Positions 34,201 to 63,826 of a DNA stretch of 64,000 nt are shown piece by piece. The stretch is from Ancistrus triradiatus (Eukaryota; Chordata; Actinopteri; Siluriformes; Loricariidae), in NCBI GenBank assembly GCA_025084515.1, contig JAJAGP010000941.1, forward strand, positions 1 to 64,000, in the 5' to 3' direction. The stretch's first letter is position 1, and the number at the start of each line of letters is the position of its first letter. The position numbers and the translations under genes are program-made. The notes below the pieces were generated by a model, which worked only from the letters and a program-made list of their open reading frames with translations, did no database searches and had not been told where the DNA came from.

Positions 34201-37200
34201 AGGGACTACAGTGGTGCTTGAAAGTTTGGGAGCCCTTTAGATTTTTTATATTTCTGCATAAATATGACCTAAATCATCAACATCATCAGATTTTCACACA
34301 AGTCCTAAAAGTAGATAAAGAGAACTCAGTTAAACAAATGAGACACAATATTATACTTGGTCATTTATTAATTGAGGAAAATGATCCAATATTACATATT
34401 AGTGAGTGGCAAAAGTATGTGAACCACTGCTCCCCGTATCTGGTGTGACCCCGACAATGGTCTTGAATTTCCTCTATTTGTACACAATCTGTCTGACTAT
34501 AGATTGGTGGAGTCCAAACTCTTTAGAGATGGTTTTGTAACCTTTTCCAGCCTGATGAGCATCAACAGCTTTTTGTTGGTCCTCAGAAATCTCCTTTGTT
34601 TGTGCCATGATACACTTCCACAAACGTGTGTTGTGAAGAGCAGACTTTGATAGATCCCTGTTCTTTAAATAAAACAGGGTGCCCACTCACACCTGATTGT
34701 CATTCCATTGATTGAAAACACCTGACTCTAATTTCACCTTCAAATTAACTGCTAGTCCTAGAGGTTCACATACTTTTGCCACTCACTAATGTGTAATATT
34801 GGATCATTTTCCTCAACAAATAAATGGCCAAGAAAAATATGTGTCTCATTTGTTTAACTGGGTTCTCTTTATCTACTTTTAGAACTTGTGTGAAAATCTG
34901 ATGATGTTTTAGGTCATATTTATGCAGAAATACAGAAAATTCTAAAGTGTTCAAGCATCACTATACAACATGATGGCAAAACTGCAGTTGCTGATCCAAT
35001 CTGCTTAGCCTGTTCTTTTTTCCCCTTTTCCTCATGAAGAATATCCTGAGGTTTATTCTGTATTGATTAAGTAAATCCACTCACAGTAGACCAACAGAAG
35101 AAAAAGCAACTGCAGTGAACAGAAGTGAAGTGGATTCAGTAAGGATACTAAGAACGAGGGAGATCAGCGCTCCGGCTGACAAAGCCACTCGTACATGTGC
35201 CATCCAGTAGTCCAGGGCTGTCTCGGCAATGCGGTATGTTAGGACACACTGCAGACACACAAAGACCAGGCCTGCAGGAAATGCCACTCCAGCTCCTACA
35301 TAATGTAAAGTTTTGGCGTGGTCGACCTGAGATGGATGAAGGGAGGGACAGAAAGCGAAACAAAGATTGAGAGAGAGAGACTCGGAGAGAAACAAGGTGG
35401 GTAAAATTTAGAATTTTTTTTACTTTTAGAAGAATAATATTTGCTGTTTCAGCAAACTGTGTCACTCACCTGGAAGTTGCCCACCATAACAAGGCCCAGG
35501 GCATTGATGCAGCCAGACACCAGAGCACTTGTGTTGACCCAGCAATGGTGGCTGTGCTCAATGACCTGAGCATAGCGCAACATACATACCATAACAACTG
35601 CAGAAAGAATAAGATTTATTTAAGAAGAGACAAAGAGAGATACACAAAATATACGTAACATAGAATTTGTAATAGGATGTAAGCCACAGGGAACAGCTGT
35701 TGTAAATGAAAGTGTTTACATTGTCAATACAAATATAATCAAGGCAGTGTCTGTGTGTCACATGTACAGCCAGGCCTTTTGTGATAACAGCTGAAGCTGA
35801 GTCGATGCATACAAGAAGGTTTTAAACAAGACCAAGACAAAAAACTACAGCACAAAACTGTTTAAAATAAAGTATTACCCATGAAAGCCCCAACGTTGCC
35901 TATGAGACTGAAGAGACAACTCTCCGGCGGGTAGCAGCCACACTTACTGAAGAAAAGAGTTCAAAACAATCCATACAGGGTTAGAACATTTATCAAAAAC
36001 AGCACCTAAACAAAAATGATTTAAAAACTAAATCCAAGACATTCTAAAATCTTTATGATACAACAGTTACAGTGGGGCAAAAAAGTATTTAGTCAGCCAC
36101 TGATTGTGCAAGTTCTGCTACTTAGAAAGATGAGAGAGGTCTGTAATTTTCATCATAGGTACACTTCAACTATGAGAGACAAAATGAGAAAAAATCCAGA
36201 AAATCACACATTGTAGGGTTTTTAAGAATTTACTTGTAAATCATGGTGGAAATAAGTATTTGTCAATAACAAGTTCAGCTTCAATACTTTGTAAAACTAA
36301 CCTTTGTTGGCAATGACAGAGGTCAAACGTTTCTCTATAAGTCTCACCAGGTTGGCACACACTGTAGCTGCTTTTGGCCCATTCTCCATGGCAGATTTTT
36401 TTTTGTCCTCTATAGCAGTGATGTTTTGGGGCAACCCAACTTTCACTCCTCCACAAATTTCTATGGGGCTGAGTCTGAAGACTGGCTAGGCCACTGCAGA
36501 CTCTTGGAATGGCTTTTGTAACGGAGCCACTCCTTCGTTGCACCGAGCGGTGTGTTTGGGATCATGTCTGTCGGAAGACCCTGTCCCCTTTGGCAGAAAA
36601 ACAGTCCCGCCCCAAAGATGATGTTTCCACCCATGCTTCACAGTATGTCCTGGTGTCTTGGGATGTAACTCAGTCTTCTTCTTCCCCTCGTCAGTTAGTT
36701 TATAACCAAAAGGATATTTTTGGTTTCAATCTGACCACATGATATTCTCCCAATCTTCTTCTGGATCATCCATATGCTCTCTGGCAAACTTCAGACGTGC
36801 CTGGAGATATACTGGCTTAAGCAGAGGGGCACGCCTGGCACTGCAAGATCGGAGTCTCTCTTGGCGTAGTGTGTTACTGATGGTAGCCTTTGTTACTTTG
36901 GTCCCAGCTCTCTGCAGGTCATTCATCTGGTCCCTCCGTGTAGTTCTGGGGTTTTTGCTCACCGTTCTCATCATCATTTTGACCCCACGGGATGAGATCT
37001 TGCGTGGAGCCCCAGATCAAGGGATATTATCAGTGGTTTTGTATGTCTTATAATTGCTCCCACAGTTGATTTATTCACACCAACCTGCTTACCTGTTGTA
37101 GCTTCACTCTTCCCAGCCTGGTGCAGGTCTACAATTTTCTTCCTGGTGTCCTTCGACAGCTCTTTGGTCTTGGCCATGGTTGAGTTTGGAGTCTGACTGT

Positions 37201-39912
37201 TTGAAGCTGTGAACAGGTGTCTTTTATACAGATAACGAGGTCAAACAGGTGCCATTAATACAGGTAACGAGTGGAGGACAGAAGAGCTTCTTAAAGAAGA
37301 AGTTACACGTCTGTGAGAGCCATAAATCTTGCTTGTTTGTGGGTGACCAAATACTTATTTTACACCATGATTTACAATTAAATTCTTTAAATATCCTACA
37401 ATGTGATTACCTGATTTTTTTTTCTCATTTTGTCTCTCATAGTTGAAGTGTACCTATGATGGAAATTACAGACCTCTCTCATCTTACTAAGTAGAAGAAC
37501 TTGAACAATCAGTGGCTGACTTACTTGATTTATGTTGTTCCTTTATTTTGTTGTAAAAAAAAAAACTGTTGTATAAAAGCATAGAACGCCTGAGGTTGTG
37601 TTATCGCGAATAACATCACGACTGGATTTAACTACAGCAACCATTATTCGCGATAGCACACTCCCTCTCGTGTTCTGTTGCTTAAACATATTACATCATA
37701 ATGGGTATCAAATCACAGAGCACTAAACCTGATGAGAGGAATATCCTGTAGAGTGCAGCAGGTCTTAGGGAAGCCCTTCTTTGCTGTCTCCTCACCACAT
37801 GTTATATTGTACATCCTGCAATGCATAGAACAGTACATACATTAGTGGCCAAGCTTCTGCTTAGTCTATTAATTAAGAAAGATAATTATGAATGCTATTC
37901 AAAGACGTATACAGGAGGTGGGCATAGTAATGGAAACCCATTAATGATGTTTAACAGCTTGTGGTCCAATGTTGGACAAATTATCAAGAAGACTGTCTTG
38001 AATTCTGTGAAGGATGAAATAGTTAAGTATCCAAATTTTGGACTATGTGATCCCCTAACCCACTATCTGAATGTTACAGCCCATTAACCCACTACAACAA
38101 ATGACAACTGGGAAAGAAGTAAATCATAGCGATGCACCAAAACAATTACCAAATTGAATTACCAAAATGAATACACTAAGCTGAAAACCAAAAACAAACA
38201 GTTTGTTTGCATTGTCATGCTGCGGTTCAGGTATTATGTCAACTCCTGTATGTCGCACAGGTAAATTACTGACTTACCAATTTTCTACTGGACACACATG
38301 GTGGTTCATCACTGCCATGGCATACCTGATAAAACGGTTTTAATGTGTTATTTCTGTGTCATTGCACTGAAATATCAAAAAACAGTCATGTTTCCAACCA
38401 CAGTAGGGGCCAGAAGCCTGAGACCACTAGTGCAAATGCTTGGTTGGGTCTCTATGGAGACTGCAGCAGAAGAATGACCAAAAAGACACCTAAAAGTTGA
38501 CTTGAAAAGTTGAAAAGTTGACACCTAGAAAATGACTTGAATACCAAAGGAGACCCAGGAGTGCTGACTGTCATACATTTTCTACCACAGCCACATGACC
38601 TGAACTAAATCAAGCATTTATGGTGACACTTGAAGACAGAGAAAGCTGAGCGTTCAGTAACATCACAAGGTGCTCTTTGGAATACAGGTATGTGTCGCTT
38701 AACGTTCACAAAACGTTCTGTGAATTTGCACGTCATACGTTCTTATCGGCTTAATCTTAATCAAGGTCATGGGGAGCCGCTGCCTAGCCGGCATCACAGA
38801 GCGCAAGGCAGGAACAACCCTAAACACGGTGCCAATCCATCGTAGGGCTCACTCTCTCACTCACACACTCGGGACATGTTAGAGACACCAATTAATCTAA
38901 CCTAGCATGTCTTTGAACTGTGCAAGGAAACCGGAGTAAACCCATGCAGACACGGGGAAGACATGAAGACGAGACGCACAACCTTCTCTCTCTGAGGCGA
39001 CAGTGCTACCCCCCGAGCCACCCTTTCAGAACACCAAAGATGAGTAAAATCTTTTCTCAAATACAAAGTAATTCTCAAAAAAATCTAATCCTCAACTACC
39101 CCGCGATCCTCACATGGTCTCGGGCTGCAGAGTGTAGATCCGGCACACGTAATTAATGTGAGAAGTAACACCTGCCCATCATCACCACCTCTCCCTTAGT
39201 ATAAATGTTCCTGCGTGTGTGTAAAAAATTGTGTTTAACGAAACCTTTCTGAGCCTGAGGCTCCACTGTTACATGTGTCAATACTGTTTGTGTACTAAAA
39301 CAACGAATGTTTCCGACAAGGTTAAATAAGGGTCAAGTTTGTGAATAACCTTAATAATAAGGACAATACCCTTACTGGATCATGGATGTGGACTGTGGTA
39401 GCCTAGCAGTTAAGGTACTGGACTATGGACCAAAAGGTCCAGGGTTCAAATCCCACCTCTGCCAAGCTTAACCCACAATTGCTTGGATTGTAAGATTGCA
39501 TCAATTGTAAGTCGCTCTGAATAAGGGCGTCTGCTAAATGCTGTAAATGTAAACTATATCATGCTGGATTATCAGTTTCAACAAACTTGTGGACTCTATG
39601 CCAGCATGACAGTCCCAACAACAAACTTGAGAACATGCCAAATACTAATACATTTTGAAAAGTACGTACCTTATTTTCTTTTCACTCAAGTTGCTATGCT
39701 GATTATATGATTTGTAATGAATTACATTGTATTAAACACGAGAAAAATGCAACACAGAAGAACTCTCACTGTTGGTCTCAGGCTTTTGTCACCCACTATA
39801 CAGCTTAAAAAAATCAAAACAGAAATGTACAATTCTCACAGACTTACACTATCCATATCCCTGTGATGGAAAACGCCGACAGGCTGACTGGCAAGACAAT
39901 CCAGGCAGTCAT
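30926..39912 (-). CDS. tmem150a: Transmembrane protein 150A (seven coding exons)
   Basis: This gene encodes a six-pass plasma-membrane protein of the TMEM150/FRAG1/DRAM/Sfk1 family. The mammalian protein acts with EFR3 and PI4KIIIalpha in phosphatidylinositol 4-phosphate supply. Coding exons on the minus strand are 39912-39848, 38325-38278, 37815-37729, 35946-35879, 35597-35470, 35326-35149 and 31233-30926, totalling 882 bp or 293 codons plus stop. All introns are GT-AG and phase is kept at each join. The start is [20 protein letters not shown], as in human TMEM150A. The extracellular loop has conserved cysteines (CPVENW, PKTCCTL, SKCG), followed by [37 protein letters not shown] and [16 protein letters not shown]; the C-terminus is [16 protein letters not shown]. 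No disruption is visible. The gene stands head to head with slc25a46. Introns carry several transposons. Confidence 0.93.
31462..32091. mobile_element. CAGTGGYACCTCGG-family MITE with internal insertion
   Basis: It starts CAGTGGCACCTCGGTTCTC and ends GAGAACCGAGGTACCACTG, in the same family as 29640-29878 but 630 bp long. Extra DNA from about 31591 (CAGGTGCTCCCTGATTTATG) looks like part of another MITE. It lies in the last tmem150a intron. Confidence 0.75.
32092..32670. other. tmem150a intron sequence, nothing recognised
   Basis: AT-rich intronic DNA with a small local duplication near 32350-32395 (ATTACTAGTGATGCACTG and ATTACTAGTGATACACTG). Confidence 0.35.
32671..32860 (+). mobile_element. 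tRNA-derived SINE (V-SINE-like)
   Basis: It has RNA polymerase III box A-like (TAGTGGTTAAAGTACTGG) and box B (GGTTCAAATCCC) motifs. The central part is CCTTGAGCAAGGCCCTTAAC, and the tail GATAAGGGAGTCTGCTAAAT is typical of V-SINE/LINE2-type ends. The 3' end is TGTAAATGTAAT. A second copy is at 39391-39552. Confidence 0.75.
32990..33246 (+). mobile_element. L2-like LINE 3' UTR fragment
   Basis: The same 3' UTR as at 12100-12306 appears here (TCTTGGTCCTCCCAAGG, CTTGCCACAGTTACACTAGG, GCTTTGAGACAATGCTCC), ending in repeated CTTGA units at 33227-33251. It is a 5'-truncated copy in a tmem150a intron. Confidence 0.75.
33252..34206. other. tmem150a intron sequence, nothing recognised
   Basis: AT-rich in the first half. 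33560-34200 looks like an old dispersed repeat but I could not name it. Confidence 0.35.
34209..34963 (-). mobile_element. Tc1-like transposon, internally deleted
   Basis: The left end is CAGTGGTGCTTGAAAGTTTG after TA; the right end reads CAAGCATCACTA before TA. The minus strand keeps only the transposase N-terminus, with a helix-turn-helix ([20 protein letters not shown], then SIVRQIVYK) at 34474-34620. The catalytic part is gone. It belongs to the same family as 45323-46638. Confidence 0.8.
34966..35082. repeat. 117-bp segment shared with 46641-46761
   Basis: The DNA directly after the Tc1 right end (for example CTGATCCAATCTGCTTAGCC, CCTCATGAAGAATATCCTGA) is found at the same place beside the related Tc1 copy in slc25a46. 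It ends about 65 bp from tmem150a coding exon 6. Confidence 0.75.
35149..35326 (-). CDS. tmem150a: tmem150a coding exon 6
   Basis: This 178-bp exon encodes [20 protein letters not shown] to ALISLVL, two membrane segments. The donor is GTATCC, and the last base joins to GT of the next exon to form Ser192. Confidence 0.93.
35470..35597 (-). CDS. tmem150a: tmem150a coding exon 5
   Basis: This 128-bp exon encodes [15 protein letters not shown] to GLVMVGNFQ and ends exactly on a codon boundary before GTGAGTG. NFQ followed by VDHA is a family hallmark. Confidence 0.93.
35879..35946 (-). CDS. tmem150a: tmem150a coding exon 4
   Basis: This 68-bp exon encodes [20 protein letters not shown] and FM, the start of the second membrane segment. 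The acceptor is TTCTTCAG and the donor GTAATAC. Confidence 0.92.
36070..37530 (-). mobile_element. Tc1-like transposon (CAGTGGGGCAAAAAAGTATT family)
   Basis: The left end is CAGTGGGGCAAAAAAGTATT after TA (36068-36069); the right end is decayed (CAATCAGTGGCTGACTTACT). The minus strand codes for a broken transposase from the ATG at 37177: [20 protein letters not shown], then NKSTVGAII. Further traces run to [20 protein letters not shown] near 36305. Stops and shifts are frequent, so it is inactive. It lies in the intron between tmem150a coding exons 3 and 4. Confidence 0.8.
37729..37815 (-). CDS. tmem150a: tmem150a coding exon 3
   Basis: This 87-bp exon encodes the loop [20 protein letters not shown] and TLQDIPLI, with an N-glycosylation motif (NIT). 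The acceptor is TTGCAG and the donor GTTTAG. Confidence 0.9.
38278..38325 (-). CDS. tmem150a: tmem150a coding exon 2
   Basis: This 48-bp exon encodes [16 protein letters not shown]. The acceptor is TTATCAG and the donor GTAAGTC. It is too short to show as an open frame on its own; the phase matches both neighbours. Confidence 0.92.
38400..38710. mobile_element. Fragment of a Tc1/mariner-type MITE
   Basis: ACAGTAGGGGCCAGAAGCCT, then GAGACCACTAGTGCAAATGC, resembles the terminal repeat of a known fish family. The opposite end was not found. Confidence 0.4.
38740..39022 (+). repeat. Dispersed vertebrate-type repeat (copy 1)
   Basis: It contains GCGCAAGGCAGGAACAACCC, GGTGCCAATCCATCGTAGGG, GTCTTTGAACTGTGCAAGGA and the AAACCGGAGTAAACCCATGC block. 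The same repeat occurs at 41775-41995, 43620-43900 and 62228-62352. Confidence 0.65.
39391..39552 (+). mobile_element. tRNA-derived SINE (V-SINE-like), second copy
   Basis: It has the same boxes and tail as 32671-32860, with a small internal deletion (the CCACTATTGGG part is missing). It lies in the intron between the first two tmem150a coding exons. Confidence 0.75.
39848..39912 (-). CDS. tmem150a: tmem150a first coding exon
   Basis: It holds the start codon (ATG read from 39912) and the first membrane segment, residues 1-21 plus two bases of Val22. The donor is GTAAGTC. The acceptor may be CCTGCAG at 39953, giving about 40 bases of 5' UTR in this exon. Confidence 0.92.
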
Positions 39913-40846
39913 TAGGCAGTCTGAGTACAGCCTGTGTCCAAAGCATGAGGGGCTGCAGGATTAGGGTTATGGTGACAGGATGAGAGATGCAATCAGGTGA
40001 AACAGCTGAAGCCATGCAATGCATGGAATATGTGAGGAGCTGGGGATCACACCGCAGGTCTTTAAACTACATCTGCCTTTCCTCAGATGTCAGCCTAAAA
40101 AGCAACCGAGAGAAAGTGGCTGTAATCACAAGGACACACCGTCGATGCCTTATTAAAACTGCCCTTCCTCCACGTTTGACCTTAAACCGTGCCCAAGTTG
40201 CAGAGTAAAGCTGAGAAGTTAATGACCACGACAAAACATTAGCATACATTGATAGTTTTGTCTGATGTATATGTGCAAGTGTCCTGCAGGCCAGATAGTA
40301 CGCCATGTTTTAGGATGGTTAAAGGACATTTTATCTGCTGAAAATTACAAGCTACTTAAAGGATAAGAGACATCCCTGAGAAACAGCGATATGACTATGA
40401 ATTGCGCGAGCTAGCTCGAATGCCATTCCGCCATCCGTAAACAAATCGCTTAGCGGCGTCCTGGCTAAAGATCAAGTGTAACCAACTTGCAGACATGACC
40501 GGTAATAACCTTTACACTAGATTCACGTGAAATATATAATTCCGTTGTATGTCACTGACCGCATGTCAGATATTACTGATGATGCACGCTTACCGCAGGC
40601 TTTCCAACTTTCTCGGCGTATAAACAAAAGCCTCTGCAGCTCGGATCCAGCTGTGTATGTGAAACGGCACCGTGCTGACATGTGCACTGCATCTTTCATA
40701 CATCAACATCGGAACGTGAATGCGCAAAATGCCTTGGAATTATAACGAACGAATGGGCAATCCTGTTTACCTCGGGGCGTGTGGGCAAATGCATACTGGG
40801 TTTTAGCTACGCGTTCGGTATATAAACTGGTACAGAAATATCTTAC

Positions 40847-40990
40847 CTTTTTCGCGTTTGGTTTGCAACGGTAAAAGAACCACATATCCCAGAAGGCCAC
40901 GGCACAAGCGGAAGCGTTGACAAGAGGTCGTGTTTTACGGTTCATTCAGCTAGTCCGATGCTAGCAGTTGAACCGCTCGCAGGGCTACGG
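40847..40990 (-). other. tmem150a: Putative non-coding first exon of tmem150a
   Basis: On the minus strand the sequence ends in a strong donor (AAAAAG, then GTAAGATAT) at 40847/40846, about 0.9 kb upstream of the tmem150a start codon and next to slc25a46. It would splice to an acceptor near 39953. An ATG at 40945 opens a frame (MNRKTRPLVNASA) out of frame with the main start, so it would be an upstream ORF. The 5' end of the exon is a guess. Confidence 0.4.
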
Positions 40991-41108
40991 GTTCAGCCGT
41001 CTGTCATTCTCGCTATGTTTGTTTGACAGCTGTTTTCTGACAGCTGTCTGCGAACCACGTAGGTATTAAAGAGGAAAAATCACATTTTCGGCAGCACATT
41101 TTCCCAAC
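40991..41108. promoter_or_regulatory. Shared promoter region and slc25a46 5' UTR
   Basis: This is the gap between the divergent first exons. It holds a doubled GACAGCTGTTTTCTGACAGC palindrome-like motif at about 41025-41048 and no clear TATA box for slc25a46. Divergent genes this close often share a promoter; that is inferred here. Confidence 0.4.
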
Positions 41109-60198
<19,090 letters not shown>

Positions 60199-60773
60199 AT
60201 GGAAAGTCATAAAATATTTCACAGAGAGGTCCTCCCTTATATTTTTGATGAGCCGGGCATTCCAGGAATGTGTGCTTAATTAACGACAAATTACTTTATT
60301 CAGTGAAACTGATGAGTTATCAGGAGTATGTGGATTAACTGTTCAGTTACAGCACAAATCCTAGTGGTTATACCTCTTTTATACTACTAGAGAAGAAAAC
60401 CACCTGGTCACGGTGTAGATTTCTACTTCCAATTTCCCCCTTTTTATTCATTTATTATTGAACGAAAAACCTCTGCTGACATCTCTGTTGAATTAGGCTG
60501 TGCCAGAGTTTATTGACGATTTATTGTATGTAAATATGCAAATTGTAAAATGGCATGTCGTTAGAAATGCCCCCTTGTGAACATTTGTAATGTGTGAAAC
60601 CTTTTCCACCGTCATTCTTCACTGTGTATATAAAAGGTATGAACATGTAACGCTGTAACGCAATTACCAACTGTGTCAAACATTGCATTTTTTTCCCCAG
60701 TTTTAGCTGCACTGAAGACTTGTAAAGTTGAGAATGTTGTGATTGAAAATAAATGTATATACCAACTGCTGTG
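60199..60773 (+). other. slc25a46: slc25a46 3' UTR
   Basis: AT-rich sequence ending after the AATAAA at 60748-60753; a second AATAAA at 60892-60897 could extend it. Confidence 0.6.
60748..60753 (+). terminator. slc25a46: Poly(A) signal of slc25a46
   Basis: AATAAA about 550 bases after the stop codon, followed by T/G-rich sequence. Confidence 0.55.
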
Positions 60774-61618
60774 CACTAAATAGTTTTACATTTTGTACAG
60801 CTTTTGTAGAAAGATTTTCCCTTATTTCTTGCCTCTCCCCTGAGTTAATCCCTGTCGTAGCTACGTATAATGCTTAGACATAGAAATGGACAATAAATCT
60901 GTCATTGATTCATTCAGCTCCCATACTCACTTCAGTTCACAATCCAATTCAGGGTCATAGGGGATGGCTAACCCAGTGATTCCTCCAAGGACTTGCACAA
61001 ATATTGTTAATACACAGTACATTTACCTCAACATTAAGCTTGACTTTAAGTTATTTTACGGATTTCAAAATTCAGATCCCACAAATGCAATTACAGCTGA
61101 CAAAAGTAGCATTTGCGAAAGAGCACAGCGATGTTATTGTATTTTTTCATAGCACAATTTTCTCCAATCCACGAATCCTACAAGTCCGACCGTTCAACTG
61201 AGTGGGATCAGTCATATCTATGTTTGCTTCTTTGCCAGAAAATGGTCCATTACTTTGTAGGTACACTTGGCTGCGTTATTGATGAATTATTGCACCACTT
61301 AACGTTATCTAAGCCAAATTGGCTCACGCACGGACAGTGATGTTTATTTATGAATGACGAATACGTGGCACCTTCTTCAGGATGTCGAGAAGGGGTTACA
61401 CTGGTATGGGCCAGCCCCAGTTGTGTAAATCATAAACCAGATATATGTGGTCAGATATTTTGTCTGTTCTCTAATAGACTCACAAATGTCTACGTCATCA
61501 GATAACGTAGACAGAAGTCATTGTAATGAGCAGTTTTGATTGCGTGTGTCCTATAGCAACCAAGAAAACACAGAGTAGTATTTTGAATTGGACGATGTGT
61601 TTGATTTGACTTGATTTG

Positions 61619-61663
<45 letters not shown>

Positions 61664-62227
61664 TAGTATGAACTTATCTTGCCCATGTCTGTTTCATGAC
61701 TATTTTTGGTGAGAGGCGAGTTTGGTGACTTGAGAAGGTTACAAAAAAACTAGACAAAGTTCTGATTGTTCATAATAGCACACAGTGTGTCAATCAAATG
61801 TCATATGCAGCAGAGTGAACAGGGTCAAGATCCACCGGCAAGGTGAGTTGCCAGCTGAAGAGAAAGCAGGGAAGGCAACCCTGTCATCTAGCAACCGGTC
61901 TGAAAACTTGGCAGCTTAATGGAGTAGAATTGTATTGCTGCCAAGACATTTGTCACATTTAAAGAATGGCGAGGACGAAAGCCGAGGTTGGCGGCTTTCG
62001 AGGTAAAGTGCATGGAGGGGAATTCGTCCTGCCACCACAGGTGGCGAGAGATGAGTTTGGTGAGATAACTAGGTTAGACTGTATAATACTATATAGACTT
62101 CTTCGAAGGGCCTGACTGCATGCCACTGGGCAAACCAGCAACACAGGGAGGAAGGGAGGAACAAAGCCTAGGTAATGTGTAAATTCATGGGCACATGCAC
62201 ACACACTCACAGTGAGGCATTTTAGAC
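60774..62227. other. Downstream region of slc25a46
   Basis: Mostly unassigned; (AT)n at 61622-61660. No ORF of note was seen on either strand. Confidence 0.4.
61622..61660. repeat. (AT)n microsatellite
   Basis: About 39 bp of alternating AT. Confidence 0.85.
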
Positions 62228-62352
62228 CCACCAGTTAACCTAATGCGTGTCTTTGAAACACTCAGATTTGAGGAGTCCATGCAGACTCCACACAGGCACC
62301 ATCCACGCCAGGACTCTGGAGCTGTGAGACGACAGTGCTAACCACTGCTCCA
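62228..62352 (+). repeat. Dispersed vertebrate-type repeat (copy 4, fragment)
   Basis: It shows GTGTCTTTGAAACACTCAG, CATGCAGACTCCACACAGGC, TCTGGAGCTGTGAGACGACA and GTGCTAACCACTGCTCC. Confidence 0.55.
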
Positions 62353-62600
62353 CTTCAATTTAGATATACAAATAGTGGGCTTTGCAAATTAAAGGTCAGG
62401 TGGTGCATCTGTGGTGTATCTGGCTTAGGCTCCAGACCCTCCCCCACAGTTCTCTCAAAAAGAGGGGGTCACACAGGATGTTATGCTTATATATAGTTGT
62501 TTTGTTTCTTTGGTTTATTTAATGTCATAATAAGCATAAATGGCCATATCAGCGGCACACTCAAGGTTACATCTATTCACAATAGTCATATATATCCAAA

Positions 62601-63065
62601 CTAGTCATATATATACACACACGTCAATGACAATTTAGCATAAGCAATTAATGTAACACTTATATCTTTGCAGAATTGTTGTAATTCAGCCACATTGGAG
62701 GGTTTTTGAGCAGGAACGGCTTTTTTAAGGTCATGCCACAGCATCTCAATATGATTCAGGTCAGGACTTTGACTAGGCCACTCCAAAGTCTTCATTTTGT
62801 TTTTCTTCAGCCATTCAGAGCTGGACTTGCTGGTGTGTTTTGGATCATTGTCCTGCTGCAGAACCCAAGTTCGCTTCAGCTTGAGGTCATGAACAGATGG
62901 TCGGACATTCTCCTTCAGGATTTTTTGGTACACAGCAGAATTCATAGTTCCATTTATCACAGCAAGTCTTCCAGATCCTGAAGCAGCAAAACAGCCCCAG
63001 ACCATCACACTACCACCCCCATATTTTACTGCTGCTATAATGTTCTCTTTCTGCAATGTTGTGTT
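62601..63065 (-). mobile_element. Tc1-like transposase, C-terminal half
   Basis: The minus-strand frame from 63056 to about 62640 reads ENIIAAVKYGGGSVMVWGCF, then RLAVINGTMNSAVYQKILKE, WVLQQDNDPKHTSKSSSEWL (second catalytic Asp present) and [20 protein letters not shown] (catalytic Glu present). The N-terminal half with the first Asp and both element ends are missing. After QQFCKD the frame leaves the transposase. Confidence 0.85.
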
Positions 63066-63099
63066 ACTTTTACGCCAGACGTAAATGTATTATATGTGT

Positions 63100-63118
63100 G
63101 TATATATATATATATACC
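63100..63118. repeat. Short (TA)n run
   Basis: A TATATATATATA run between the Tc1 piece and the L2 tail. Confidence 0.7.
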
Positions 63119-63127
63119 CTAAATTGG

Positions 63128-63510
63128 CCCAGTGTCAAGTTAAGTCAAGTCAGATTTATTTATATAGCGCTTTTTACAATGGAACATTGTCTCAAAGCAA
63201 CTTTACAAGTTTAGATTATCTCCTAATAACTACGTCCAATCCCAAATTGAGCAAGCCTAGGGCGACAGTGGCAAGGAAAAACTCCCTAGTTCTTGGAAGA
63301 AACCTTAGGAGGACCAAGACTCAAAAAGGGACCCAACCTCCTTGGGCGGCATAGATGATAAATCTAAGAGCGAACTAAATTCATGGAGTCAAAGTTCGAA
63401 TAAAATGTGAAGTATGCACATCGACATTAAGTGGCCGGGGTATGATGATAAATCTAAGAGCGAAACTACAGTCATGGAGTCATGGTCGAATAAAATGTGA
63501 ATTAAAGTGT
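63128..63510 (-). mobile_element. L2-like LINE 3' UTR with internal tandem duplication
   Basis: The reverse complement of about 12010-12306, beginning at the tail (AGTCAAGTCAGATTTATTTA). A segment from GATAAATCTAAGAGCGAA to AATAAAATGTGAA occurs twice, at about 63356-63419 and 63449-63502. Confidence 0.75.
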
Positions 63511-63534
63511 GACTGTGTTTGACTAGTTTCGGTG

Positions 63535-63826
63535 TAGGGGTGGGCAATATGACAATCAAGGATATCGTCATTGCTTAAAGAACACCGACAAACTGCAAGT
63601 CTTATTATAAATTGTGTAATTAGTCCTGTTTAATTGGATGAAGTGCAGCACATTTTGAATAAAAATCCCTTTAATAAGTATGGGATAACATTTCAACAGT
63701 ATTTTTTAACAATCTGTCGTTACTGATGCATTTTGTCTGCAATAATTTGTATCATGATAAATATCGTGTTTTGTGAAAATGTCTAATTATCGTGATATCA
63801 TATTTTTACCATATCGTCCACCCCTA
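63535..63826. mobile_element. hAT-type MITE (TAGGGGTGGGCAATATGAC family)
   Basis: It begins TAGGGGTGGGCAATATGAC and ends ATATCGTCCACCCCTA. It has no coding capacity. An inverted, partial copy is at 53284-53506. I could not see an exact 8-bp target duplication. Confidence 0.7.

Noticed and set aside
39836..40024. A minus-strand ORF starting MHCMASAVSP
   Set aside because: It is the wrong frame of the first coding exon of tmem150a; the true frame reads [18 protein letters not shown].
40703..40945. A separate minus-strand protein gene starting MNRKTRPLVN
   Set aside because: The frame runs through a strong splice donor and has no recognisable domain; it fits better as the first exon of tmem150a with an upstream ORF.
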